Assembly (NCBI RefSeq): GCF_028682395.1
Contig: NZ_JANHLC010000001.1
Span: 992,001-1,056,000 of the forward strand
Length of the DNA: 64,000 nt
Reading direction: 5' to 3'
Origin: Pseudomonas putida
GTDB taxonomy: Bacteria; Pseudomonadota; Gammaproteobacteria; Pseudomonadales; Pseudomonadaceae
Below are positions 16,753-24,836 of this stretch, one piece after another. The stretch's first letter is position 1, and the number at the start of each line of letters is the position of its first letter. The notes under the pieces are model-generated. The model worked only from the letters and a program-made list of their open reading frames with translations, was not told where the DNA came from and searched no databases. The position numbers and the translations under genes were made by a program.

Positions 16753-17463
16753 TCAGGCCACGGCCGCGACAGCGGGACCGCTGTGCAGGCGTTTGTGCAG
16801 GCGGGCCTGCAGTTCATTGGCAAAGCTGTAGTAACGCGCACTCAGGGTTTGCCCCCGGGCGCTCAAACGGTTGTAGGCCATCACGGCCGGGATCGCCGCA
16901 AACAAGCCGATGGCGGTGGCGATCAACGCCTCGGCAATGCCCGGGGCCACCGTGTTGAGGGTGGCCTGGGCCGCCTGGGACAAGCCAAGAAAGGCATTCA
17001 TGATGCCCCACACCGTGCCAAACAGGCCGATGTAAGGGCTGACCGAGCCGACGGTGGCGAGAAACGCCAGGCCCTTTTCCAGTCGCTCGTCCTGGTCGGC
17101 AATCGCGACATACAGGTTGCGCTCGACCCCGTCGAGCACCGCGTCCGGGCTGATGCGCGGCTGGCGCTGCAACTCGGCATAGGCCTGGTAGCCATCGGTG
17201 AAAATTCGCTGCAGGGCGGCGTCCGGTTCTCCAGCCTGCTCCTGACTCTCGCGGTACAACGCCGCCAGGTCGCCGCTGGCCCGAAAGCGCGTGAGGAAAG
17301 CGCCCTGCAGGCGCTCCTTGCGCCGCAGCGTCCAACTGCGCTGCACAATCAGGTACCAGCTTGCCAGCGATGCCAGCAGCAGGCAGAGCATCACGGCCTG
17401 GACCACGGGGCTGGCCTCGGTGATCAGGCCCCAGATGCTCATGGATTCTTGTGCGTGTGGCAT
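16753..17463 (-). CDS. exbB: ExbB/TolQ-family proton channel (TolQ-like)
   Basis: 236 residues with three membrane helices. The conserved family core is complete: FLATVGSVSPYIGLFGTVWG, IMNAFLGLSQAAQATL, APGIAEALIATAIGLFAAIP. These segments are almost those of Pseudomonas TolQ, so the protein looks like a TolQ paralogue recruited to a TonB system. It forms the proton-conducting part of the ExbB-ExbD-TonB motor in the inner membrane. The ATG at 17463 has AAGGAG 6-7 bases upstream. It is the first of the three motor genes, 79 bases after the phytase gene. Confidence 0.86.
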   Translation of the reverse strand: MPHAQESMSIWGLITEASPVVQAVMLCLLLASLASWYLIVQRSWTLRRKERLQGAFLTRFRASGDLAALYRESQEQAGEPDAALQRIFTDGYQAYAELQRQPRISPDAVLDGVERNLYVAIADQDERLEKGLAFLATVGSVSPYIGLFGTVWGIMNAFLGLSQAAQATLNTVAPGIAEALIATAIGLFAAIPAVMAYNRLSARGQTLSARYYSFANELQARLHKRLHSGPAVAAVA

Positions 17464-17542
17464 ATCGTGCTCCTTGACCCCGCAGCAGGCGGGGCGTGTC
17501 CATCAGTGGATGACATCGGTGTTGCGTTACGATGACAGCGGC

Positions 17543-19441
17543 CTACTCCAGGCCCAGGGCTTGCGCCACCCGGCTCCAGGGCAGGTATTTGTAGTTCTGG
17601 CGCCCTTCGGGCATACGCTTGCGGCCGTCCTGCACCACCAGCATCCCCTGGCTCCAGGGCCCGCCGAGGTTGGCCGAGGTGACATCCAGGCCATCGGTTT
17701 GGGAGGCCCCGTCGATCCCCAGCGCCGCATTCAGGCTGACGGCAAACGAGCCGCGCAGCGTGTACGGCGGCTGCGCCTCGACCACCACATAGCGGTCGTT
17801 GCCCTGGCTGGAGATCACCAGGTAGTCGCGCTGGGTGCCTTGATACAGCGCCAGGCCTTCGATATCCGCCTGCAACGGCCCGCCGACGCCGATCACCTTC
17901 TCAGGTGTGCTGGCACTGTCGCGCAGGTCCAGCGCCCAGACGGCCTGATCCTCTTCGCCGATAAACAGGCGCTGCCGGTGGTCGTCGACCACACAGCCTT
18001 CGGGTTGCGAGGCCAGTTGGAAACGCCGCACCAACTGCCCCTCTACCTGAGCGTCGCGGCTACCCAGGCGGTACTGCAGGACACTACCGTCCTTATCATT
18101 GGCGATGGCATGGATGGCGCCCTCGGGGTCCTTGAACAGGCATAGCCCGTAGATTTCCTTGAGCGGTGTCTTGACCTCGCCCAGGGCCGACACTTCACCG
18201 CTCGCCGGATCGATGGCGAACAGATGCAGGCTGTTGTGATCGCGATTGCTCGCCACGGCCAGGTCCACGGTGCGCGAGCCCAGGGTGAAACCACTGCGCA
18301 CATCGACGTTGTTCAAACGCCCAACCCGCAAGTCCTGTAATTGTTTGCCGGCCAGGTCGTAGACCAGCAGGCCACCCTTCTTGTCCGTGCCCAATACACG
18401 GCTGCGAGCGGGCTCGCTGCGATTGACCCAGATAGCCGGATCATCGGCGGCATCGCCCAGGCTCGGCACCGGGTCGGTCTGGGCCTGGGCCGGCAGATAG
18501 GGCACCGGCGCACGCGGCGCAACGGCGGGCAGCAGCCCGTTCAGGCGGGCCCGTTGCTGCCCCATCTCGTCGAGCAGCAACAGGTCGAAGCCATCGCCAG
18601 CGACACGGGCGCTAAGCTGTTGCGGCTCGTCGAGACCGGCGAGCGGCAACGTGACGCTATGGCTCCAGCCCTCGGCCGCTTGCCGATAGACATGCAGCGC
18701 CGCAGCCTTCGGGTCCAGGGCCAGCAACCCGCCCGGCACCACGGCCATGCCGCCGACCTGCTGGCCCAGGTTGCCAAAGGGCGCGCGCAGATCGACCGGC
18801 TGGCGCTCCAGCGGGGCTTCGGCTCCCGCACCGTAGCGCCAGAGGCCCACCTCCTCTTCATTGACATACAGCCCGTCGCTGGCGTCATCGACCTGGCAGT
18901 ACTCGCTTTGCGGCGGCAGGCTCAGGCCACGGACCCGTTGCGCAGCGGGCAGTGGCGTATCATCGGCGGCCACCAACCATTGCTCGCCCACGCCCTCGGC
19001 ACCGAGCAGAAACACAAAGCTGTTGCGGGCCGCATCGCGGTACAGGCACAACCCTTCAATCGCAAAATCACGCTTAGGCAGGTACAGCGGCACACCCCAG
19101 CCCTGACTCTGGCTGACGCTCAACAGCAGCGCCTGCTGGCGCCGAACATCCAGGCTGGCAACCAGCACTGCCTTGTCGAGCACGCGGTGATCGAGCTGCT
19201 TGAAACGCCCCTCGAACTGGCTAACGACACGGCCATCGGCCTTGACCAATTGCAGGCCCTTGCCGGTGGCCAGCAAGCGCTCGGCGCCGGGCCAGGCGCT
19301 CTCGCTGGCCAACAGTTGGGCATTCTGCACCGCGCCCGCCGGGCGTTCGCCCAGGCTCAGGGTGGGGGCAGCCAATGCCTGGGGAGTCGCCAGCAACAGG
19401 CTGGCGCTCAGCAGAAACGGGTACGGGATTGCTTTGAACAT
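17543..19441 (-). CDS. Periplasmic 3-phytase, tandem beta-propeller type
   Basis: 632 residues: signal peptide (MFKAIPYPFLLSASLLLATP plus QALA), an N-terminal propeller-like half (about 30-310) and a C-terminal beta-propeller phytase domain (about 320-632). The C-terminal half has the family motifs DAADDPAIW (330-338) and NNVDVR (377-382), plus GTDKKGGLLVYDL, VASNRDHNSLHLF and ADIEGLALY. Family members are calcium-dependent enzymes that release phosphate from myo-inositol hexakisphosphate. In the N-terminal half, motifs such as FAIEGLCLY and VNEEEVGLW recall the same fold, but the substrate motifs are missing, so it is probably an auxiliary, incomplete domain as known in dual-domain phytases. 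It lies 59 bases after the receptor gene and before the exbB-exbD-tonB set. Confidence 0.9.
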   Translation of the reverse strand: MFKAIPYPFLLSASLLLATPQALAAPTLSLGERPAGAVQNAQLLASESAWPGAERLLATGKGLQLVKADGRVVSQFEGRFKQLDHRVLDKAVLVASLDVRRQQALLLSVSQSQGWGVPLYLPKRDFAIEGLCLYRDAARNSFVFLLGAEGVGEQWLVAADDTPLPAAQRVRGLSLPPQSEYCQVDDASDGLYVNEEEVGLWRYGAGAEAPLERQPVDLRAPFGNLGQQVGGMAVVPGGLLALDPKAAALHVYRQAAEGWSHSVTLPLAGLDEPQQLSARVAGDGFDLLLLDEMGQQRARLNGLLPAVAPRAPVPYLPAQAQTDPVPSLGDAADDPAIWVNRSEPARSRVLGTDKKGGLLVYDLAGKQLQDLRVGRLNNVDVRSGFTLGSRTVDLAVASNRDHNSLHLFAIDPASGEVSALGEVKTPLKEIYGLCLFKDPEGAIHAIANDKDGSVLQYRLGSRDAQVEGQLVRRFQLASQPEGCVVDDHRQRLFIGEEDQAVWALDLRDSASTPEKVIGVGGPLQADIEGLALYQGTQRDYLVISSQGNDRYVVVEAQPPYTLRGSFAVSLNAALGIDGASQTDGLDVTSANLGGPWSQGMLVVQDGRKRMPEGRQNYKYLPWSRVAQALGLE

Positions 19442-19500
19442 TGCCAGATCTCGTCAGGCACCCGCCCACGGCAACAGCGCGCCGCGGGCCAGGTGAAAAA

Positions 19501-21990
19501 TCAGAAGTGAGAGAGGGTCAGGCCGAGCTTGTAGGTCGGGCCGTATTCTTCGTACTGGGCGTTGAACGAGCGCCGGCCGGTGTACACGTAGTACGACTCG
19601 TCGGTGATGTTCTGCGCCTCGAAAGTCAGTTGCAGGTCGGGCGTGATGAAGTAGCCGGCCTTGAAGTCGACGAACAACTGGTCATCGGCATACAGGTCAT
19701 GGGCCTTGTCATTGATCCCGGCAACCTCGACCAGATAGCTCGACTTGTAGTTGCCCGCTAGACGGAAATTCAGCTTGTCGTTTTCCCAGCCCAGGGACAG
19801 GTTGCCCACGGTGCCGGACTGGTTCGGCAGGTCGATGCGCCGACTGGCGCCCTGGCCTTCGATATCGGCACGGGACTGGCTCAGGGTCAGGTTGCTCCCG
19901 ATCAGCAGGCCGTTCCACGGCGCCGGCAACCAGTCGAATTTCTGCGAGTAGGCGAGTTCCAGGCCATAGAGGCGGGCCTTCTTGCCGTTGGCAAACGTCA
20001 GCGCCTCCTTGTAGCCCACCCAGTCACCGCTGCCGGCCAGATCGGTGTTGTAGACGAAGTTCTCGATGTCCTTGTAGAACACATACGCCGAGACCACGCC
20101 TGCGCGGCCCATGTAGTGCTCGATCCCCAGGTCCAGGTTCATCGACTCCAGGGGCTTGAGATCCGGGTTGCCGAAACTCGCCTCGCCTTCGGCCTGATCG
20201 ATCATAAAGCCGGGCGCCAACTGACCGAAGGTCGGTCGCACGACGCTGTGGGTCCAGGCTGCACGCACCTGGGTCTGGGCACTCAGCTTGTAGCGGGCAT
20301 GCACGCCGGGGAGCCAGTGGTCATAGCGGTTCTTGTTGTCGGTCGGCACATAGACGCCGTCGCGCAGGCCGGTGCCCTTGGAGCTCAGTTCCGTGCCCTC
20401 GTAGCGCAAACCGCTGATAAAGCGCCAGTCGCCAACATCCAGGGTGTTCATCAAGTACGCGGCGTTGATGTCCTCGTTCATGCTGAAGTCATTGATGCGC
20501 GACTCCGTCTCATCGTAGAAGGCATTGGGGTCCATGCTGCCGATCAGGTCCTTGATGGCGCCGGCACTGATGCCGTTGCCAAACGGGCCAAGCCCGTAGT
20601 CGACCTTGCCGCTCTGGAAGTCTTCGAGGCTGAGGTTGTTGAAGCCGTCGTAGACCCAGACATCGGTGTCGCTGCGCTTTTCCCGGCGGCTGACCTTGCC
20701 GCCGAACTTGACCTGGGAAGCATGGCCGCTGAGGTCATAGTCGCGCGCCAGGTCGAGGCGGATATTGCGTTCCTGATCCCGGGAGTTGGCCTTTTCCCAC
20801 TCGACTTTATCGAGCGTGAAGGACGCCGGATCGTAGAAATCCGCGCCGGCCGAGAGCGTTGGTTTGCGCGTACCGTCGAAGCCGACATCGGTGAAATCGC
20901 CGACAAACTTGGCTGCGGCAATCCCTCCCGGATCCTTCTCGGTGGACTGGCTGTAGCCGACCTGACTGCTCAGGGTCCAGTCGCCCATGATCCGCTCGCC
21001 GCCCAGCACATAGGACTGGATTTCCTGGGTGTCCTCCCGCGATTTCAGCGAGCGCCAGCCTTCGCCATCGCCGCGCTGGCCGGATACCTGCGGATCGTCG
21101 AACTCAATGCCCGCGGCGTTGCGGGTCTCGGTGTCCTTGAAGCGGCTGTACAGGGTGCGCAAGTAATAGCTGGAGAAATCATCCGGACGGTAATCGAAAT
21201 TCAGGCCAAAGCCGGTGCGCTCACGGGTGATTTCATAATCGCGCAACTCGGCTTCGTTCAGGCGCGCAGCGTCGGCATCAAAGTCCCAGGCGCCGCCGGT
21301 TTCCACGTTGTCGGAGCCGAACTTGCGCTTCTGCCAACTGAACGCCGCCGCCACGCCAAAGTTGTCGATGCCATCGCCCAGGCTGAAGCGATTGCTCAAC
21401 GCACCGGAGAATTTCGGACTGTCCCGACCGGTGTTCTGGTCGTGGCTACCCTCGCCGCTGAAGGTGTAGAACAGCCCCGGATGATCGAAGGCCGACAGGC
21501 TCTCGACCTCGATGGTGCCGCCCAGGGAGTTGGCGTCCATGTCCGGGGTCAGCGTCTTGACCACCGACAACGACTGCACCAATTCGGCCGGCAAGACATC
21601 GAGGGCCACGGCACGGCGCTCGCCTTCGGGCGAAGGCAGCAGGGTGCCGTTGATGGTGACGCTGTTCAGGTCAGGGCTGATGCCACGTACGCTGACAAAT
21701 CGCCCCTCGCCCTGGTCACGCTCCACCGACACCCCGGGAATGCGCTGCAAGGCTTCGGCGGCGTTGTCGTCCGGCAACTGGCCGACGCCATCGGCATGCA
21801 CCACGCTGCGCACGGTGTCGGCGTTCTTCTGCTCCTTGAGGGCCTGATCGATGGCCGCAGCCTGCCCCACTACATCGACATGCTCGACCCCCTCTTCCTG
21901 GGCCCAAAGCGCCGGGCTCGCGCTGATGGCCAGGGTCAACAGACTGATCTTGAAACGCCGCTTGGCGCTGGCGCAATTGGCAGTGCTCAC
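19501..21990 (-). CDS. TonB-dependent outer membrane receptor, probable phytate/phosphate-ester importer
   Basis: 829 residues from a GTG start (GGGAG 8 bases upstream). Signal peptide (RRFKISLLTLAISASPALWA), then a TonB box-like VEHVDVVG, a plug domain (VGQLPDDNAAEALQRIPGVS, DQGEGRFVSVRGI) and a 22-strand barrel ending in the outer-membrane signature ...KLGLTLSHF. The CirA/FecA-type plug cannot itself tell the substrate. Its position directly upstream of a phytase and a private ExbB-ExbD-TonB set, and the Pho box in its promoter, argue for uptake of phytate, inositol phosphates or their metal complexes rather than a siderophore. Confidence 0.85.
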   Translation of the reverse strand: MSTANCASAKRRFKISLLTLAISASPALWAQEEGVEHVDVVGQAAAIDQALKEQKNADTVRSVVHADGVGQLPDDNAAEALQRIPGVSVERDQGEGRFVSVRGISPDLNSVTINGTLLPSPEGERRAVALDVLPAELVQSLSVVKTLTPDMDANSLGGTIEVESLSAFDHPGLFYTFSGEGSHDQNTGRDSPKFSGALSNRFSLGDGIDNFGVAAAFSWQKRKFGSDNVETGGAWDFDADAARLNEAELRDYEITRERTGFGLNFDYRPDDFSSYYLRTLYSRFKDTETRNAAGIEFDDPQVSGQRGDGEGWRSLKSREDTQEIQSYVLGGERIMGDWTLSSQVGYSQSTEKDPGGIAAAKFVGDFTDVGFDGTRKPTLSAGADFYDPASFTLDKVEWEKANSRDQERNIRLDLARDYDLSGHASQVKFGGKVSRREKRSDTDVWVYDGFNNLSLEDFQSGKVDYGLGPFGNGISAGAIKDLIGSMDPNAFYDETESRINDFSMNEDINAAYLMNTLDVGDWRFISGLRYEGTELSSKGTGLRDGVYVPTDNKNRYDHWLPGVHARYKLSAQTQVRAAWTHSVVRPTFGQLAPGFMIDQAEGEASFGNPDLKPLESMNLDLGIEHYMGRAGVVSAYVFYKDIENFVYNTDLAGSGDWVGYKEALTFANGKKARLYGLELAYSQKFDWLPAPWNGLLIGSNLTLSQSRADIEGQGASRRIDLPNQSGTVGNLSLGWENDKLNFRLAGNYKSSYLVEVAGINDKAHDLYADDQLFVDFKAGYFITPDLQLTFEAQNITDESYYVYTGRRSFNAQYEEYGPTYKLGLTLSHF

Positions 21991-22044
21991 GATGAAAGCT
22001 CCCTCTGAAGTCGAACCGCCAAACCGGGGCGGAAACTGCAGCGC

Positions 22045-22078
22045 AAGCTAGTGGTGACGTATGGCAGTTCTGTGACAG
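22045..22078 (-). promoter_or_regulatory. Pho box and -10 element of the phytate-uptake operon
   Basis: Minus strand 22078-22061 reads CTGTCACAGAACTGCCAT. That is two 7-base PhoB repeats (CTGTCAC, CTGCCAT; consensus CTGTCAT) separated by 4 bases. Ten bases further on is TAGCTT (22050-22045), correctly placed for a -10 element of a PhoB-activated promoter, about 55 bases upstream of the receptor start codon. Confidence 0.75.
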
Positions 22079-22464
22079 GTTTTTACCCAAGCCGCTGAAA
22101 CCGCTGTTTTCGACGCTGTTGCCCACTGTTTTGAGCTTAAACGACCCCCCCTTTGCGGAACGCCTACCGCTACCCGCTGCACACAGGCCTTGCCAGCGGC
22201 GACATCCGGGGGCGCAGCGCACGCAAAACCGCAGCCCCCGTATACCTCGGGAACCACGACGGCTACGCCGCCGGGTACAGCCTGTAGCAGCCAGGGCCTT
22301 CGCGAAGCCTTTCCCTGTCGCTGACGTGCCGTCGGCAAAAAAGTCCCTTCAAAAATGCATTTGCGTTGGGCTGAATAGACCCCCCTCCCGGTAACCAAAG
22401 TGTCATGGACGTTTGTTTCCTTGGCCCCCAGCCAGCCACTTGCGGCGGCGTTCAAGGAATCTTT
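22079..22464. other. Divergent intergenic region between receptor and phosphatase
   Basis: No gene is supported here. The stretch holds imperfect GC-rich inverted repeats of the kind common between Pseudomonas genes. Near the phosphatase start there is a single PhoB-like half-repeat GTGTCAT (22400-22406) whose partner (GTTTGTT) is poor. The phosphatase ribosome site AAGGA is at 22454-22458. Confidence 0.5.
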
Positions 22465-23856
22465 ATGACTCGTTTCAGCCTGCTGGCACTCGCGCTGGCA
22501 TCCTGCATCGGCCACGCGCTTGCCGAGCCCTCCCCGCTGCCCCATTCGCCCGGCGCGCCCTATGCCGCCAGCGGCCTGGCCGACCGTATCGTGCTGACCC
22601 CCGGCGCCAATCCTGCGCGGGAAATGGCCGTGACCTTTCGCACCGATCCACGCCAGAGCGCCAGCGAGCTGCAACTGGTCCTGGCCCTCGACGGCCCGCA
22701 GTTGGAGCCGCGGGCAATCACCCTGCAAGGCAATAGCCAGGCCCTGGACACGGAAAACGGCCCTGCCCTGTTTCACCAGGTGCGCCTGCACGATCTGCAA
22801 CCGGACAGCGTCTATGCCTACCGCGTCAAAGGCGCCGAGGGGTGGAGCGAGTGGCTGCAGTTCCGCACCGCCGCCCAGGGCTTCAAGCCCTTTACCTTTG
22901 TTTACCTGGGCGACACCCAGAACGACATCCTGGCCCTGGCTTCGCGCACTATCCGCCAGGCCTTGCAGAGCACCGCCAACCCGGCGCTGGTGGTGCATGC
23001 CGGCGACCTGGTGTCCCAGCGCGACGACCTGGTCCATGACGACCAATGGGGCGAGTGGAACCAGGCCGGCGGTTTTCACTACGCCGGCGTGCCCCAACTG
23101 CCGGCCAGCGGCAACCACGAATACCTCGACGCTCTCAACCCGGACGGCAGCGAGTCCCGCACGCTGGGCCCACACTGGCAGCGCCAGTTCGCCCTGCCGC
23201 AAAACGGCGCACCAGGGGCCGAACGCACCACCTATGCGGTCGACTATCAGGACGTGCGCTTTATCGTGCTCGACGGCACCTCGGCACTCGACCTCGGCAC
23301 TCAGGACAGCCAGACGCAATGGCTGGAGCAGCAACTCAAGGCCAGCAAGGCACGCTGGAAAGTCGTGGTCACCCACCAGCCCATGTACACCTGCGCCCGC
23401 CCGCAAGACACCGAACCCCTGAAGTCGAGTTGGGTCCCCTTGTTCGAAAAATACCGCGTGGACCTGGTCCTGCAAGGCCACGACCACTGCTACAGCCGCC
23501 TGAGCAATGCCGCCGGGCGCGACGCGGCCAAGCGGGCCCGGGCCAAGGTCCAGGGCCCGGTGTATATGGTCTCGGTGGCGGGTTCGAAGATGTACGCGGT
23601 CAACGATCGCGCAGGCAAGCAGCCCGATCGCGGCGCCGAAGCGACCCAGCTATACCAGACCGTCGACGTACAGGCCTCAAGCCTGGCCGTGCGCAGCTAC
23701 ACCGCCAGCGGCACCTTGTATGACGCCTTCGACCTGCGCCGCGATGCCCAGGGCCGCAAGCACCTGGTGGAACCGGTCAAGGTCCTGCCCAAGGAGCGCT
23801 ACTGCACCGCGGACCTGGGCCCGGATCAGTTGCCCTGCACGGCCCGCGCCAAGTAA
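22465..23856 (+). CDS. Purple-acid-phosphatase-like metallophosphoesterase
   Basis: 463 residues. An N-terminal secretion signal (MTRFSLLALALASC...) is followed by a fibronectin-like purple-acid-phosphatase N-domain (about 40-135) and a calcineurin-type metallophosphoesterase domain. The metal motifs are in order: YLGDTQND (D150), HAGDLVSQ (D181), SGNHEY (N217, H218), VTHQP and QGHDHCYSR. It should hydrolyse phosphomonoesters outside the cytoplasm. LASC near residue 14 could be a lipobox, while GHALA-EP is a normal signal-peptidase site, so anchoring is undecided. The start at 22465 has AAGGA 6 bases upstream. It is divergent from the receptor-phytase operon, which fits a joint role in phosphate scavenging. 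Confidence 0.87.
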   Translation: MTRFSLLALALASCIGHALAEPSPLPHSPGAPYAASGLADRIVLTPGANPAREMAVTFRTDPRQSASELQLVLALDGPQLEPRAITLQGNSQALDTENGPALFHQVRLHDLQPDSVYAYRVKGAEGWSEWLQFRTAAQGFKPFTFVYLGDTQNDILALASRTIRQALQSTANPALVVHAGDLVSQRDDLVHDDQWGEWNQAGGFHYAGVPQLPASGNHEYLDALNPDGSESRTLGPHWQRQFALPQNGAPGAERTTYAVDYQDVRFIVLDGTSALDLGTQDSQTQWLEQQLKASKARWKVVVTHQPMYTCARPQDTEPLKSSWVPLFEKYRVDLVLQGHDHCYSRLSNAAGRDAAKRARAKVQGPVYMVSVAGSKMYAVNDRAGKQPDRGAEATQLYQTVDVQASSLAVRSYTASGTLYDAFDLRRDAQGRKHLVEPVKVLPKERYCTADLGPDQLPCTARAK

Positions 23857-23920
23857 GCCCTGTCAACATTCTGTGATCTAGGCCAGGCATGCTGGGGTGT
23901 GCCTGGCTCGGAGCCCCGCG

Positions 23921-24835
23921 ATGAAATCCCTACTCAAGCTTCACACCCTGACCTTGATCGGCCTGGCGATGGCCGCCAATTTCGGTCTGCAAATCTTTCT
24001 CGCCTTCGGTGTCCCCAAGCACTGGGACGAGATCAATTGGATGGACGTGTTCGGCGAAGGCGGCTCGGGGCTGATCTGGCTGCTGTGGCTGGTAATGCTG
24101 CTGCGCAGCCGCCCCAGCGGCCGAGTCACACGGATCCTGGCGATCGGCATGGCATGCGTGTGTTTTTCCTGGTGGATGGATGTGCTCGATGAGTTTATTC
24201 GCATGTCCGACAACGCGATCTGGGACAACTGGCTGGAAACCGCGCCGATGCCCGTGGGGCTGCTCCTGATCACGGTCGGTATCTACTACCTGCACCAGGA
24301 ACAGCAAGCCATCAACCGCCAGATGAGCAAGCGCGAAGGGCTGTTTCGCGACCATCGACTGCTCGACAAACTGACCCCACTGGGCGGCGCCGAGTACCTG
24401 CGCCAACACGTCGAACTGGCGCTGGCCAAGGCTGCCGACGAGCAGCAACCGCTGTCATTGGTGGCCCTGGATATCGATGACTTCAGCAGCATCAACCTGC
24501 GCCACGGCGAAGCCGAGGGCGACCAGGTCCTACAAGTGCTCGCCCAACTGCTGCTGTTCAATCTGCGCCAGCAGGACTTGCTCTGCCGATTGGCCGGCGA
24601 CCGTTTCGTGGTGGTCCTGCCCAATACCGGCGAAGCCCAGGCGGGCCTGATTGCCCGGGACCTGCAACAGGCTGTCGCCGCCCTCGCCCATCGCACCCAG
24701 CGCCACGGCGAGCGCCTGTACCTGAGCGCCACCGTCGCGGTGGCCATGGCCTACGACGAGGACGCCGAACAACTGCTCAAACGGGTCAACCTGGCTATCG
24801 CCAAAGCCAAGCCGCGCCCGGCACGGTGCGCCTGA
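23921..24835 (+). CDS. Membrane protein with degenerate GGDEF domain
   Basis: 304 residues. Four hydrophobic helices fill about residues 8-125, followed by a GGDEF-type domain (about 150-300). The domain keeps the early motif LVALDIDDFSSINLRHGEAEGD, but the active-site loop reads LAGDRF (residues 224-229) instead of GGDEF: the first Gly is Ala and the catalytic Glu is Arg. It is therefore probably inactive as a diguanylate cyclase and may sense GTP or c-di-GMP or act structurally. Start at 23921 chosen over a longer frame because of GGAGC and the hydrophobic N-terminus. It is followed after one base by the AraC gene, so the two are likely co-transcribed. Confidence 0.85.
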   Translation: MKSLLKLHTLTLIGLAMAANFGLQIFLAFGVPKHWDEINWMDVFGEGGSGLIWLLWLVMLLRSRPSGRVTRILAIGMACVCFSWWMDVLDEFIRMSDNAIWDNWLETAPMPVGLLLITVGIYYLHQEQQAINRQMSKREGLFRDHRLLDKLTPLGGAEYLRQHVELALAKAADEQQPLSLVALDIDDFSSINLRHGEAEGDQVLQVLAQLLLFNLRQQDLLCRLAGDRFVVVLPNTGEAQAGLIARDLQQAVAALAHRTQRHGERLYLSATVAVAMAYDEDAEQLLKRVNLAIAKAKPRPARCA

Positions 24836-24836
24836 G

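Noticed and set aside
20116..22008. A 630-codon plus-strand open frame opposite the receptor
   Set aside because: It is antisense to a receptor with a clear signal peptide, plug and barrel end. Its product has no domains or ribosome site; long antisense frames are normal in GC-rich DNA.
22119..22394. A plus-strand frame in the receptor-phosphatase gap
   Set aside because: It would overlap the promoter region of both genes, and its codon use is random-looking; no ribosome site is present.
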